This document shows positions 54,625-63,381 of a DNA stretch of 64,000 nucleotides, piece by piece. Positions within the stretch are counted from its first letter, which is position 1; each line of letters opens with the position of its first letter. A program made the position numbers and the translations under genes. Origin of the DNA: Clostridia bacterium (GTDB taxonomy: Bacteria; Bacillota; Clostridia; Oscillospirales; Acutalibacteraceae); assembly GCA_017409845.1 (NCBI GenBank), contig JAFQRY010000011.1, forward strand, positions 62,001 to 126,000. The letters are read 5' to 3'. The notes under the pieces were generated by a model. The model was not told where the DNA came from. It saw only the letters and a program-made list of their open reading frames with translations, and did no database searches.

Positions 54625-55939
54625 GGTTAAAATAATCGGCGGAGGCTTTGCCGGCGTTGAGGCTGCATGGCAGCTTGCAAACAGGGGAATAGAGGTTGAG
54701 CTCTATGAAATGAAGCCCGTGAGGTATTCTCCCGCACATTCGTCTGAGGGTCTTGCGGAGCTTGTGTGCTCAAATTCCTTCAAGGCAATGCGTCTCGGCT
54801 GTGCGGCAGGAATGCTTAAGGCGGAAATGGAGCTTATGGGCTCACTCTGCGTTGAGTGTGCAAAGGCAACGGCTGTGCCCGCAGGCGGTGCACTTGCGGT
54901 TGACAGAGATAAATTCTCCGCCCTCATTACCGAAAAAATACTTTCAAGAAAAGAAATAACGCTTATCCGTGAAGAGATAACCGAAATTCCCGACGGCGTT
55001 GTTATTATCGCCGCAGGCCCCCTTGCATCGGAAGGACTTTCCGAAAAAATCAAGGCACTTTGCGGCGGAAATTTGAGCTTTTTTGATGCCGCTGCTCCTA
55101 TTGTTACCGCAGAGAGCATCGACCTTGAAAGAGCCTTCATGCAGTCGAGATATGACAGAGGTGACCCCGAGGATTATATTAACTGCCCGATGAACAAAGA
55201 GGAATATGAGGCGTTTTATGAGGCACTCGTAAATGCGGAAAGTGCTCCGACCCATGAGTTTGACAAGCGTAAGGGTGTTTATGAGGGCTGTATGCCGATT
55301 GAGGTTATGGCTTCAAGAGGGCACGATACAATCCGTTTCGGTCCGATGAAGCCCTCAGGTCTGCGTGACCCCCACACAGGGCACAGACCGTGGGCAAATC
55401 TTCAGCTCCGCAAGGAGAATACGGCAGGCACGATGTATAATCTTGTCGGCTTCCAGACCAATCTTAAATTCGGAGAGCAGAAAAGAGTTTTTTCAATGAT
55501 TCCCGCTCTTGCGAATGCGGAGTTTGTGCGTTACGGCGTTATGCACCGCAACACCTTCATTGATTCGCCCCGTCTTATGGGAAGCGATTTCGGCTTCAGA
55601 GAGAAAGAAGGGCTGTATTTTGCAGGTCAGATAACGGGCGTTGAGGGCTATATGGAGTCCGCCGCGTCGGGAATTCTGGCAGGCATAAATGCGGCAAACA
55701 GAATTCTCGGCAAAGAAAAATTCGTTCCCTCGGAGCTGACCATGACGGGTGCACTTGCACGCTATATCAGCGATGAAAGCATTAAGAATTTCCAGCCGAT
55801 GGGAGCATCCTTCGGGCTTCTCCCTCCGCTTGACGAAAAAATAAGGGATAAAAAGCTCAGATACGAGGCTCTTGCGGAAAGAGGGCTGAAGGAGCTTGAA
55901 AATCAGATTACAGCAAGTGAAAAATCGACGGATAATTGA
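54617..55939 (+). CDS. trmFO: methylenetetrahydrofolate-tRNA-(uracil-5-)-methyltransferase TrmFO
   Basis: 440 residues. FAD-binding IIGGGFAGVEAAWQLANRGI, YEMKPVRYSPAH, LVCSNSFKAMRLG with the catalytic Cys, and IDLERAFMQSRYDRGD-type motifs define TrmFO/Gid. It uses folate and FADH2 to make m5U54 in tRNA. It follows topA with an eight-base overlap, the usual Firmicutes arrangement. Confidence 0.96.
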   Translation: MNKVKIIGGGFAGVEAAWQLANRGIEVELYEMKPVRYSPAHSSEGLAELVCSNSFKAMRLGCAAGMLKAEMELMGSLCVECAKATAVPAGGALAVDRDKFSALITEKILSRKEITLIREEITEIPDGVVIIAAGPLASEGLSEKIKALCGGNLSFFDAAAPIVTAESIDLERAFMQSRYDRGDPEDYINCPMNKEEYEAFYEALVNAESAPTHEFDKRKGVYEGCMPIEVMASRGHDTIRFGPMKPSGLRDPHTGHRPWANLQLRKENTAGTMYNLVGFQTNLKFGEQKRVFSMIPALANAEFVRYGVMHRNTFIDSPRLMGSDFGFREKEGLYFAGQITGVEGYMESAASGILAGINAANRILGKEKFVPSELTMTGALARYISDESIKNFQPMGASFGLLPPLDEKIRDKKLRYEALAERGLKELENQITASEKSTDN

Positions 55940-55960
55940 TTTCTGACCATAATTTTTATG

Positions 55961-56036
55961 TGTAGGGCGGCTTGCCCACAAGCCGCCGAAGAATGATGTT
56001 GATTCTGACGGCGGGATGAAGGCATCCCGCCCTACA
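55961..56036. repeat. compound palindrome (outer arms plus two inner hairpins)
   Basis: TGTAGGGCGG and CCGCCCTACA pair at the ends. Inside are GGCGGCTTG/CAAGCCGCC and GGCGGGATG/CATCCCGCC. Fragments of the same kind occur at 5257-5315. It probably also ends trmFO transcription. Confidence 0.75.
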
Positions 56037-56091
56037 CCAATCGGTTTCGGGGCGATACAATCCATTTTACCTGTTTGAAAGGAATATTTTT

Positions 56092-56304
56092 ATGCTTGAA
56101 AATTTGATTTCTTTTATTTGCGAAGAGCTTGGCTGTGACGAGTCAAATGTCGGCGGCGGAACGCTGCTCGGTGAGCTTGTCGGAGATGAGCTTGAAATCC
56201 GTGAGCTTATTGAAGCTCTTGAAAATGAGTTTGATACTCAGCTCGGCGGGAATATTGACGGCGACTGCTCGGTTGCCGCACTTGCCGGTATGATTGAAGA
56301 ATAA
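56092..56304 (+). CDS. acyl-carrier-protein-like protein lacking the phosphopantetheine serine
   Basis: 70 residues with the four-helix ACP pattern ending in LIEALENEFDTQLGGN. The site that should read DSL has GDELEI, with Glu at position 33 (codon GAG) in place of the Ser that carries 4'-phosphopantetheine. The first loop is also unusual (SNVGGGTLLGELV). It lies 15 bases before rnc, the place where acpP lies in many bacteria, so it probably descends from acpP. It should not carry an acyl chain; a structural or regulatory role is possible. AAAGGAA precedes the ATG. Confidence 0.75.
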   Translation: MLENLISFICEELGCDESNVGGGTLLGELVGDELEIRELIEALENEFDTQLGGNIDGDCSVAALAGMIEE

Positions 56305-56318
56305 CAAGGTGAAAGAAA

Positions 56319-56996
56319 ATGAACGATAATCTGATTCTTCTCCAAAAGAATCTCGGCTACAGATTCAAGGATATTTCGCTGCTTGAAACCGCTCTGACAC
56401 ATTCCTCATATGCAAATGAGCAGAATGACGGCACGGTTTGCAACGAAAGGCTTGAATTTCTCGGTGACTCGATTCTCGGCTTTGTTTCGGCAAAGTATTT
56501 CTATGAGAATTTCGATTCACCCGAGGGAGAGCTTACAAAGCACAGAGCGGCAAGAGTCTGCGAAAAGGCTCTCTGCGTTTTTGCGAAGGAGCTCGGCATC
56601 GGTCCTGCACTCAGACTCGGCAAGGGCGAAACAAGAACGGGCGGCAGGGAAAGACCCTCTATTCTTGCGGATGCTTTTGAAGCGGTGCTTGCGGCTGTTT
56701 TTCTTGACGGAGGACTTGAAGAGGCAAGCAAAATCGTGCTCAGATTTATTCCGAGACACGATGTGCTTGATGAAGCGAAGGACTATAAAACCACCTTGCA
56801 GGAGGTTATTCAACGCAATCGTGAGGAGCATATTGAATATGTTCTCACCGATGCGAGCGGACCCGACCATGCAAAGGTTTTCTCTGTTGAAGTGCATCTT
56901 AACAGCAATGTTATCGGCAGAGGCACGGGAAAAAGCAAAAAGCTTGCCGAGCAGCATGCCGCAAAGGAAGCACTTGAGCTTATGGGGATAAAATGA
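56319..56996 (+). CDS. rnc: ribonuclease III
   Basis: 225 residues. The RNase III signature is NERLEFLGDSILGF with catalytic Glu and Asp; GKGETRTGGRERPSILADAFEAVLAAVFLD is the second metal motif. The C-terminal double-stranded-RNA-binding domain (TTLQEVIQRNRE, GTGKSKKLAEQHAAKEAL) is complete. It processes rRNA precursors and cleaves double-stranded RNA. Order acp-rnc-radical SAM-smc; four-base overlap with the next gene. Confidence 0.97.
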   Translation: MNDNLILLQKNLGYRFKDISLLETALTHSSYANEQNDGTVCNERLEFLGDSILGFVSAKYFYENFDSPEGELTKHRAARVCEKALCVFAKELGIGPALRLGKGETRTGGRERPSILADAFEAVLAAVFLDGGLEEASKIVLRFIPRHDVLDEAKDYKTTLQEVIQRNREEHIEYVLTDASGPDHAKVFSVEVHLNSNVIGRGTGKSKKLAEQHAAKEALELMGIK

Positions 56997-57991
56997 AACA
57001 TATAAATATTGCTCTTTTTGTTGTGCACAAGGGCTGTCCGCATATGTGTTCATTCTGCAACCAGCGGAGCATTTCGGGCAGCCGGAAGGATATAACAGCC
57101 GAGGATGTTCACTCCGCTGCACAGACCGCAATTGCTTCTCTTTCTCAAAGCGAGGCTTGCGGCGGTGAAATTGCGTTTTTCGGCGGCAGCTTCACGATGG
57201 TTGAGCGGACATATATGCTTTCTCTGCTTGAAGCGGCTTATGAGTACATACAAAAAGGAATTTTCAAGGGAATAAGAATTTCAACAAGACCCGACGGCAT
57301 CAGCCGTGAAATATGTGAAATTCTTAAAAAATACGGAGTAACTTCGGTTGAGCTCGGTGCACAGAGCCTTGATGACAGAGTGCTCATACTCAACGAAAGA
57401 GGGCACACCGCAAAGCAGGTGTGCGATGCCTGCAATCTGTTAAAAGAATACGGCTTTGAGGTCGGGCTGCAGATGATGACGGGGCTTTACGGCTCCGGGG
57501 ATGCCGACAGCATTGAAACTGCAGAAAAAATCGTTGCTCTCAGGCCTGATACTGTGAGAATCTATCCCACGGTTGTCATAAAAGGGACAAGGCTTTATGA
57601 GCTTATGCGGACGGGTGAATTTATTCCAAAGGGAATACCCGAAACGGTTGAGCTTTGTGCAAGGCTCATTCCGATGTTTGAGGATGCTGGAATAAAGGTC
57701 ATCAGAGTCGGTCTGCATTCGGGCGGCGATGTTGAAGGCAGCTTTGCGGGCGGTGCGTATCATCCGGCACTCCGTGAGCTTTGCGAGGGCAGAATTTATT
57801 ATAATTATGTGCTCGGAGAGCTTGAAAAGCTCGGCAAGGGCAGCTATACCCTGCTTGTTGCGCCGAAGGAAATTTCAAAAATGACAGGACAGAAGAAACA
57901 AAATCTTACGCAACTTCTTGAAAAAGGCTATGACTGTACCGTAAAGGGTATGGAGGGTCTTTCGAAATACGAGGTTAAGGTGATTAAATGA
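56993..57991 (+). CDS. radical SAM protein, Elp3/YhcC-like, without GNAT domain
   Basis: 332 residues. The 4Fe-4S motif is CPHMCSFC (C15, C19, C22, CxxxCxxC). FFGGSFTMV, RISTRPDGI and VELGAQSLDDRVL follow the Elp3/MiaB-like B12-less radical SAM core. The C-terminal acetyltransferase domain of Elp3 is absent. This group often lies between rnc and smc in Clostridia; its substrate is unknown, perhaps a tRNA. It overlaps rnc and smc by four bases each. Confidence 0.88.
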   Translation: MKHINIALFVVHKGCPHMCSFCNQRSISGSRKDITAEDVHSAAQTAIASLSQSEACGGEIAFFGGSFTMVERTYMLSLLEAAYEYIQKGIFKGIRISTRPDGISREICEILKKYGVTSVELGAQSLDDRVLILNERGHTAKQVCDACNLLKEYGFEVGLQMMTGLYGSGDADSIETAEKIVALRPDTVRIYPTVVIKGTRLYELMRTGEFIPKGIPETVELCARLIPMFEDAGIKVIRVGLHSGGDVEGSFAGGAYHPALRELCEGRIYYNYVLGELEKLGKGSYTLLVAPKEISKMTGQKKQNLTQLLEKGYDCTVKGMEGLSKYEVKVIK

Positions 57992-60900
57992 TATTAAAAG
58001 CACTTGAAATGCAGGGCTTCAAATCCTTTCCCGATAAGACTGTGCTCGAATTCGGAAAAGGCATAACGGCGGTTGTCGGCCCCAACGGCTCGGGCAAGAG
58101 TAATATCTCCGATGCCGTGCGCTGGGTACTCGGTGAGCAGTCAACCAAAACTCTCCGAGGTGCAAAGATGGAAGATGTCATCTTCGGCGGCACAAGTCAG
58201 AGAAAGCCTCTCGGCTACGCTGAAGTAACCCTGCGTCTTGACAACTCCGACAGAGGTCTGAATAATTACGATAAAGACGATGTTGCCGTAACCCGACGCT
58301 ACTACCGTTCGGGTGAAAGCGAATATAAAATCAACGGCGAGGTCTGCCGTCTGAGAGATATTCACGAGCTTTTCATGGATACGGGTCTCGGTCGTGACGG
58401 CTATTCGATGGTCGGTCAGGGCAGAATTGCAGACCTTGTTTCCGCACGCTCAACCCAGAGAAGAGACATGCTTGAAGAGGCGGCGGGTATCTCGGCTTTC
58501 CGCTACAGAAGAGCCGATGCAAACCGCAGACTTGATCAGGCGGAGGAAAATCTTGTTCGTCTGCGTGATATTCTTGCAGAGCTTGAGGGAAGAATAGGAC
58601 CCCTTAAAACTCAGAGCGAAAAAGCCCTCAAATTCCTTGCTCTTGCCGATGAAAAGAAAACTCTTGAAATCGGTCTGTGGCTTCATACGATAGAAAAATC
58701 AAAGAACGGCTTGCGTGAGCAGGAGCATAAGCTTTCCGTTGCTGCATCTCAGTATGAGCAGACGGAAACAGAGCTTGTTGAGCTTATTGAGCAGATTGAG
58801 CAGGCAATCAAAGAGGGTCAGGAGATGACTCTTGAAATCGAGCGTCTTCGCCAGAGTATATCGGAGGGCGAAGAAGAAGCCGCAGTTATCGACGGTAAAA
58901 TTGCGGTTGAGAAAAATACAATTGAACATAACGAGCAGACAATCGAGCGTATCACGGGCGACATGGGCGACAGCGAAAGCTCCAAAGCTGAGATTGATGC
59001 ACAGATTGAGGCAGCTCAGAAGGATACAGCCGAAAAAGAGGCTCTTGCCGCAGAAAAAAAGGCTGCTCTCGAAGCTGAAATCCGCAAGCTCGGAGAGCTT
59101 ATGGGTCAGAACAGCGAAAACAGCGACAAGGCAAGAGAAATCAACGAAAAAATAACTGCCGCAGCTCTCAGACTTGCAGACATACGAGTTGAAAAATCAA
59201 CCGCAGAATCCGCAAAGCATGAGCTTACGGCGAGAATTGCAAACATAGATGAGGTTATCGGAGCCCGTGGCGGAGTTATTGATGCTCTCGAAAACGAAAA
59301 AGCGGCAGCTCAGAAGGAGCTTGACCGTCTTAACGCAGAAGCCGCAGAGCACGAAAATTCGCTTGAAGGCTACCGCATGATTATCGGCACAAGAGCCGAC
59401 AAGGTTGAAAAAATGCGTAAGGAGCTCGAAAGCATCAATCTTGACATTTATCAGAAGAATGCAAGAATCAGGATGCTCGATGACCTTGAAAAGAATCTTG
59501 ACGGCTATGCAGGCAGTGTTCAGAAGGTTATCAAAGAGGCAAAAAGAGGTGCTCTCAGAGGCATCCACGGAACTCTTTCGCAGCTTATTTCAACGCCTTC
59601 CGAATATGCGATTGCGGTTGAAACCGCTCTCGGTGCGGCGATTCAGAATGTTGTTACCGATGATGAAAACACCGCAAAAAGAGCAATTAATTTCCTTAAG
59701 GATAACAGAGCGGGCAGAGCAACCTTCCTGCCGCTGACTTCGGTCAAATCAAGACCGTTCACCGAAAAAGGTCTTGAAAAATGCGAGGGCTTTATTGATA
59801 TGGCGGATAAGCTGCTCGGATATGACAGCAAATATTCCGAAATTATCGGCTCGCTTCTCGGCAGAACAGCCGTTGTTGACAACATTGATAACGGCATCGA
59901 CATGGCGAAGAAATATTCATACCGCTTCAAGATAGTTACCCTTGACGGTCAGGTGCTTAACGCAGGCGGCTCGATGACGGGCGGCTCGAGAGGCTCAGGA
60001 GCGGGCTTCCTGAGCAGAGCAACCGAAATTGAAGCTCTCAGAGAAAAGGTTGCCGTGCTTGAAAAGCAGCTTGACGAAAAGCAGTTATCCTTCAAAAACG
60101 TTTCGGAGGAGCTTGCACTTGTTCAGGCAGAGCTCGATGCGAGTGAGGCTGAGCTTATAAAGACTCAGGAAGATATCATCAGAGCAGAAAGTGCACTGAA
60201 TCTTGTCAAAGACAGATATTCCGCCGCAAAGGGTCACATTGATGAGCTTGAGGCAGAAAAAGAGAGAGCAAAGGCAAGAATCATTGAATCCGAAGCAGCG
60301 GAAAAGAAAGCGGATGAAGAAATCGTTTCCGTTACTGCAGAAAGCGAAAAGCTTAATCTTCAGCTCGGCGAGCTCAATGCGGAGCGTGAGTCGCTTGAAA
60401 AGCTCCGTGAGGAATCGTCGGAAATCCAGAACGCACTCAATCTTGAAATTGTTGCACTCCATAAGGATATTGAGGCAAACAATGAAACAGTTGCGGGCTG
60501 TATGGAGCGAAAAGAGAATTTCAGCCGCCGTGCGGATATGCTGAATGAAGAAATTGCTCAGATAAAGGCAGAAAACGAAAATATCCTTGCAAATATTGCC
60601 GAAATGCAGGCAAAGGCGGTCAGTCTTCGCGAAGATTCGGTTAAGACAAACGAAAAGATAGAAGAGCTTCGTGAAAAACGCACTCAGGGCGAGGCAAAGA
60701 GCACGGTACTCCGCAACAAGGAGCGTGAGATGACCTCCGAAAGAGAAAAGCTCGGCGGCGAGCTTGCAAGACTTGAGGAACGCCGTGACGCAATGCAGCG
60801 TGAGCTTGAAACAGCTCAGAACAAGCTCTATGACGAATATCAGCTTTCTCTGCGTGAGGCGGCAGATATGAACATTGTGCTTGAAGATATTCCGAAGGCT

Positions 60901-61560
60901 CAGCGTACTCTGCAGGAAATCAAAAATAAAATCCGTGCACTCGGCAATGTCAATGTCGGTGCCGTTGAAGAATATAAAGAGGTTTCCGAGAGATATGAAT
61001 ACATGAGTGTTCAGATTGGCGATATCGAAAAATCCCGTGAGGAGCTTATGAAGCTTATCGAGGAGCTGACGGGCAAAATGGCTGAACGCTTCAGAGAGCA
61101 GTTCAGACGAATCAACAATAACTTCACCGAAACCTTCAGGGAGCTTTTTGACGGCGGCCGTGCAGAGCTTGTGCTTGATGACCCGCAGGATGTTCTTGAA
61201 TGCAACATCAATATCAGGGTTCAGCCTCCCGGAAAGAATGTTCAGAATATCGACCTTCTTTCGGGCGGTGAAAAGGGCCTTGCCGCTATTGCGCTTCTTT
61301 TTGCAATTCTTAAGGTCACTCCCGCACCCTTCTGCATCTTTGACGAGGTTGAGGCTGCTCTTGACGATGTCAACGTCAGCCGCTATGCATCCTATGTCAG
61401 AGAAATGACGGGAAATACTCAGTTCATTCTTATCACTCACAGACGAGGCACAATGGACGAGGCGGATATGCTCTATGGTGTAACCATGCAGGAAAAGGGC
61501 GTTTCAAAGCTTCTTGAGCTCAAAACCGCAGAAATGGCGAAAAAACTCGGTCTGGAGTAA
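57988..61560 (+). CDS. smc: chromosome segregation protein SMC
   Basis: 1190 residues. Walker A GPNGSGKSN near the start, two long coiled coils (about 170-500 and 680-1020), a hinge domain with GSMTGGSRGSGAG around residues 510-680, ABC signature LLSGGEKGLAAIALLFA and Walker B FCIFDEVEAALDD at the end. SMC with ScpAB organises and segregates the chromosome. It ends the acp-rnc-radical SAM-smc cluster. Confidence 0.98.
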   Translation: MILKALEMQGFKSFPDKTVLEFGKGITAVVGPNGSGKSNISDAVRWVLGEQSTKTLRGAKMEDVIFGGTSQRKPLGYAEVTLRLDNSDRGLNNYDKDDVAVTRRYYRSGESEYKINGEVCRLRDIHELFMDTGLGRDGYSMVGQGRIADLVSARSTQRRDMLEEAAGISAFRYRRADANRRLDQAEENLVRLRDILAELEGRIGPLKTQSEKALKFLALADEKKTLEIGLWLHTIEKSKNGLREQEHKLSVAASQYEQTETELVELIEQIEQAIKEGQEMTLEIERLRQSISEGEEEAAVIDGKIAVEKNTIEHNEQTIERITGDMGDSESSKAEIDAQIEAAQKDTAEKEALAAEKKAALEAEIRKLGELMGQNSENSDKAREINEKITAAALRLADIRVEKSTAESAKHELTARIANIDEVIGARGGVIDALENEKAAAQKELDRLNAEAAEHENSLEGYRMIIGTRADKVEKMRKELESINLDIYQKNARIRMLDDLEKNLDGYAGSVQKVIKEAKRGALRGIHGTLSQLISTPSEYAIAVETALGAAIQNVVTDDENTAKRAINFLKDNRAGRATFLPLTSVKSRPFTEKGLEKCEGFIDMADKLLGYDSKYSEIIGSLLGRTAVVDNIDNGIDMAKKYSYRFKIVTLDGQVLNAGGSMTGGSRGSGAGFLSRATEIEALREKVAVLEKQLDEKQLSFKNVSEELALVQAELDASEAELIKTQEDIIRAESALNLVKDRYSAAKGHIDELEAEKERAKARIIESEAAEKKADEEIVSVTAESEKLNLQLGELNAERESLEKLREESSEIQNALNLEIVALHKDIEANNETVAGCMERKENFSRRADMLNEEIAQIKAENENILANIAEMQAKAVSLREDSVKTNEKIEELREKRTQGEAKSTVLRNKEREMTSEREKLGGELARLEERRDAMQRELETAQNKLYDEYQLSLREAADMNIVLEDIPKAQRTLQEIKNKIRALGNVNVGAVEEYKEVSERYEYMSVQIGDIEKSREELMKLIEELTGKMAERFREQFRRINNNFTETFRELFDGGRAELVLDDPQDVLECNINIRVQPPGKNVQNIDLLSGGEKGLAAIALLFAILKVTPAPFCIFDEVEAALDDVNVSRYASYVREMTGNTQFILITHRRGTMDEADMLYGVTMQEKGVSKLLELKTAEMAKKLGLE

Positions 61561-61612
61561 TGAACAAAGTGTTAAATGTTACAAATTTATGCAAATGCAT
61601 GAAAACACACAC

Positions 61613-61641
61613 TTGATAAATCATATTTACCATGTTATAAT
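61613..61641 (+). promoter_or_regulatory. promoter of the aminotransferase gene
   Basis: TTGATA (61613-61618), 17-base spacer and TATAAT (61636-61641), 40 bases before the ATG. Confidence 0.85.
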
Positions 61642-61681
61642 CTAATAGTGACTATATATTCTTTTTAAGGAGGATTCTGAA

Positions 61682-63160
61682 ATGTCAAACCACGGTATTA
61701 TCAATTACCCCGATGCGCAGGCTGTTCAGAAGCAGCTTGACGAACTTATCAAAAAGCCTATTTATTCAATCAGCCCCGAAGCTCTCAAGGCATATGAGGA
61801 TGAATATTTTGACAAGAAGTGTGCAAAGTCAAAGGTTATGATCGAAGAAGCAAAGCAGATCATTCCCGGCGGCGTTCAGCACAATCTTGCATTCAACTAT
61901 CCGTTCCCCCTCGTTTTCACAAAGGCTGAGGGTGCATATCTTTATGATATCGACGGCAACAAATATTATGACTTCCTTCAGGCAGGCGGTCCCACCGTTC
62001 TCGGCAGCAATCCTCCTGCAGTCCGTGAAAAGGTTATTGAACTTCTCAATACCTGCGGTCCTTCAACCGGCCTTTTCCACGAATATGAATACAAGCTCGG
62101 CAAAAAGATTGCAGAGCTCATCCCCTCGGTTGACATGTTCCGTATGCTCGGTTCAGGTACAGAGGCTTGTATGACAGCTATCCGTGTTGCACGTCTTGCA
62201 ACAGGCAAGAAAAAGATTCTTAAAATGGGCGGTGCTTACCACGGCTGGTCAGATCAGCTCGGCTACAGCATCCGTGTTCCCGGCTCAAAGTTCACTCAGG
62301 CTCCCGGTGTTCCTCTGTTCTGCTTCAGAGATACAGATGAATTCTTCCCCGGCGACCTCAATGACCTTGAAAGAAAGCTCAAGGCAAACAGACTCAAGGG
62401 CGGCACAGCTGCCGTTATGCTTGAGCCCGTTGGTCCCGAAAGCGGCACAAGACCCGTTGACAAGAATTTCTGCAAGGGCGTTGAAGCTCTTTGCCGCAAA
62501 TACGGTGCACTCCTTATCTTTGACGAAGTTGTTACCGCATTCCGCGTAAGCATGAGCGGTGCTCAGGGCTATTTCGGTGTTTCACCCGACCTCACCGTAT
62601 TCGGTAAGGTTATGGCAGGCGGATATCCCGGTGCAGGCGGTCTCGGCGGCAAGAAGGAATATATGAAGCATCTCGGCTCAGGTCTTGACGGCGACGGCAA
62701 GAAGATCAAGAAGGCATTCTGCGGCGGTACAATGACCGCTAACCCCCTCAGCTGTATTGCAGGTTACACTATGCTCGAGGAAATGGAAAAGGCAGATGCA
62801 TGCTACAAGGCAGCTCAGATGGGCGACAGACTCACAGCAGGCCTTCAGGAAATCATCAAGAAGAGAAACCTTCCCTTCGTAGCATTCAATCAGGGTTCAA
62901 TCTGCCATCTTGAAACAGTCGGCACAATGAACTATGCTATCAATTGGTGCAAGCCCTGGCAGATTCCCGGCGTTCTCAACGCAACATCAGTGCGTAAAAA
63001 GGAAATGACTCACATGGGTGCCGCTTATATGGCAGAGGGTCTCGTAACTCTTGCAGGCAGCCGTCTCTACACCAGCGCTGCATACACAGAAGAAATGATT
63101 GACGATGCAGTTGCAAGATTTGACAAGGTATTTGAAAATATCGTTTGCCTTGATAAATAA
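61682..63160 (+). CDS. class III PLP aminotransferase (glutamate-1-semialdehyde aminomutase-like)
   Basis: 492 residues, a fold-type I PLP enzyme. IPGGVQHNLAF, YLYDIDGNKYYDFLQAGGPTVLG, GSGTEACMTAIRVAR, LKMGGAYHGWSD, IFDEVVTAF and VFGKVMAGGYPGAGG (the Lys is the PLP anchor) resemble glutamate-1-semialdehyde 2,1-aminomutase. The protein is longer than GSA aminomutase (about 430) and its neighbours are not heme genes, so another omega-amino or amino-sugar substrate is likely. The class II aldolase gene begins about 220 bases downstream. AAGGAGG precedes the ATG. Confidence 0.85.
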   Translation: MSNHGIINYPDAQAVQKQLDELIKKPIYSISPEALKAYEDEYFDKKCAKSKVMIEEAKQIIPGGVQHNLAFNYPFPLVFTKAEGAYLYDIDGNKYYDFLQAGGPTVLGSNPPAVREKVIELLNTCGPSTGLFHEYEYKLGKKIAELIPSVDMFRMLGSGTEACMTAIRVARLATGKKKILKMGGAYHGWSDQLGYSIRVPGSKFTQAPGVPLFCFRDTDEFFPGDLNDLERKLKANRLKGGTAAVMLEPVGPESGTRPVDKNFCKGVEALCRKYGALLIFDEVVTAFRVSMSGAQGYFGVSPDLTVFGKVMAGGYPGAGGLGGKKEYMKHLGSGLDGDGKKIKKAFCGGTMTANPLSCIAGYTMLEEMEKADACYKAAQMGDRLTAGLQEIIKKRNLPFVAFNQGSICHLETVGTMNYAINWCKPWQIPGVLNATSVRKKEMTHMGAAYMAEGLVTLAGSRLYTSAAYTEEMIDDAVARFDKVFENIVCLDK

Positions 63161-63176
63161 ATTATAAACAACCAAC

Positions 63177-63206
63177 GGCGGGATACCCGATATCCCGCCT
63201 TATTTT
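63177..63206 (+). terminator. terminator after the aminotransferase gene
   Basis: GGCGGGATA (63177-63185) and TATCCCGCC (63191-63199) with a five-base loop, followed by TTATTTT. Confidence 0.82.
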
Positions 63207-63209
63207 AAG

Positions 63210-63365
63210 TGAACAGTTAAAAGTTAACAGTGAAGAGTCGAGGATAGGCTTCGCCTATAATCATTATAATTGCTCCGCAAGAACTGTTTAAGTGAACAAG
63301 TTAATAATTATAATCGGGTGCGGGCAGCGCCCACCCAAAACTTTTCACTCTTCACTTTTCACTAA
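63210..63365. repeat. gene-free inverted-repeat region before the aldolase gene
   Basis: AGTGAAGAGT (63229-63238) and ACTCTTCACT (63347-63356) are inverted copies around GAGGATAGGCTTCGCCTATAA-type hairpins. It matches the TTTTCACTTTTCACTT stretch near 45320. No gene. Confidence 0.6.
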
Positions 63366-63381
63366 TGAAAGGAAAAACACC

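Noticed and set aside
60085-61440. 451-codon open frame on the minus strand opposite smc
   Set aside because: It lies wholly inside smc, has a Phe/Leu/Cys-rich composition typical of antisense to coiled-coil codons, and no ribosome site or motif.
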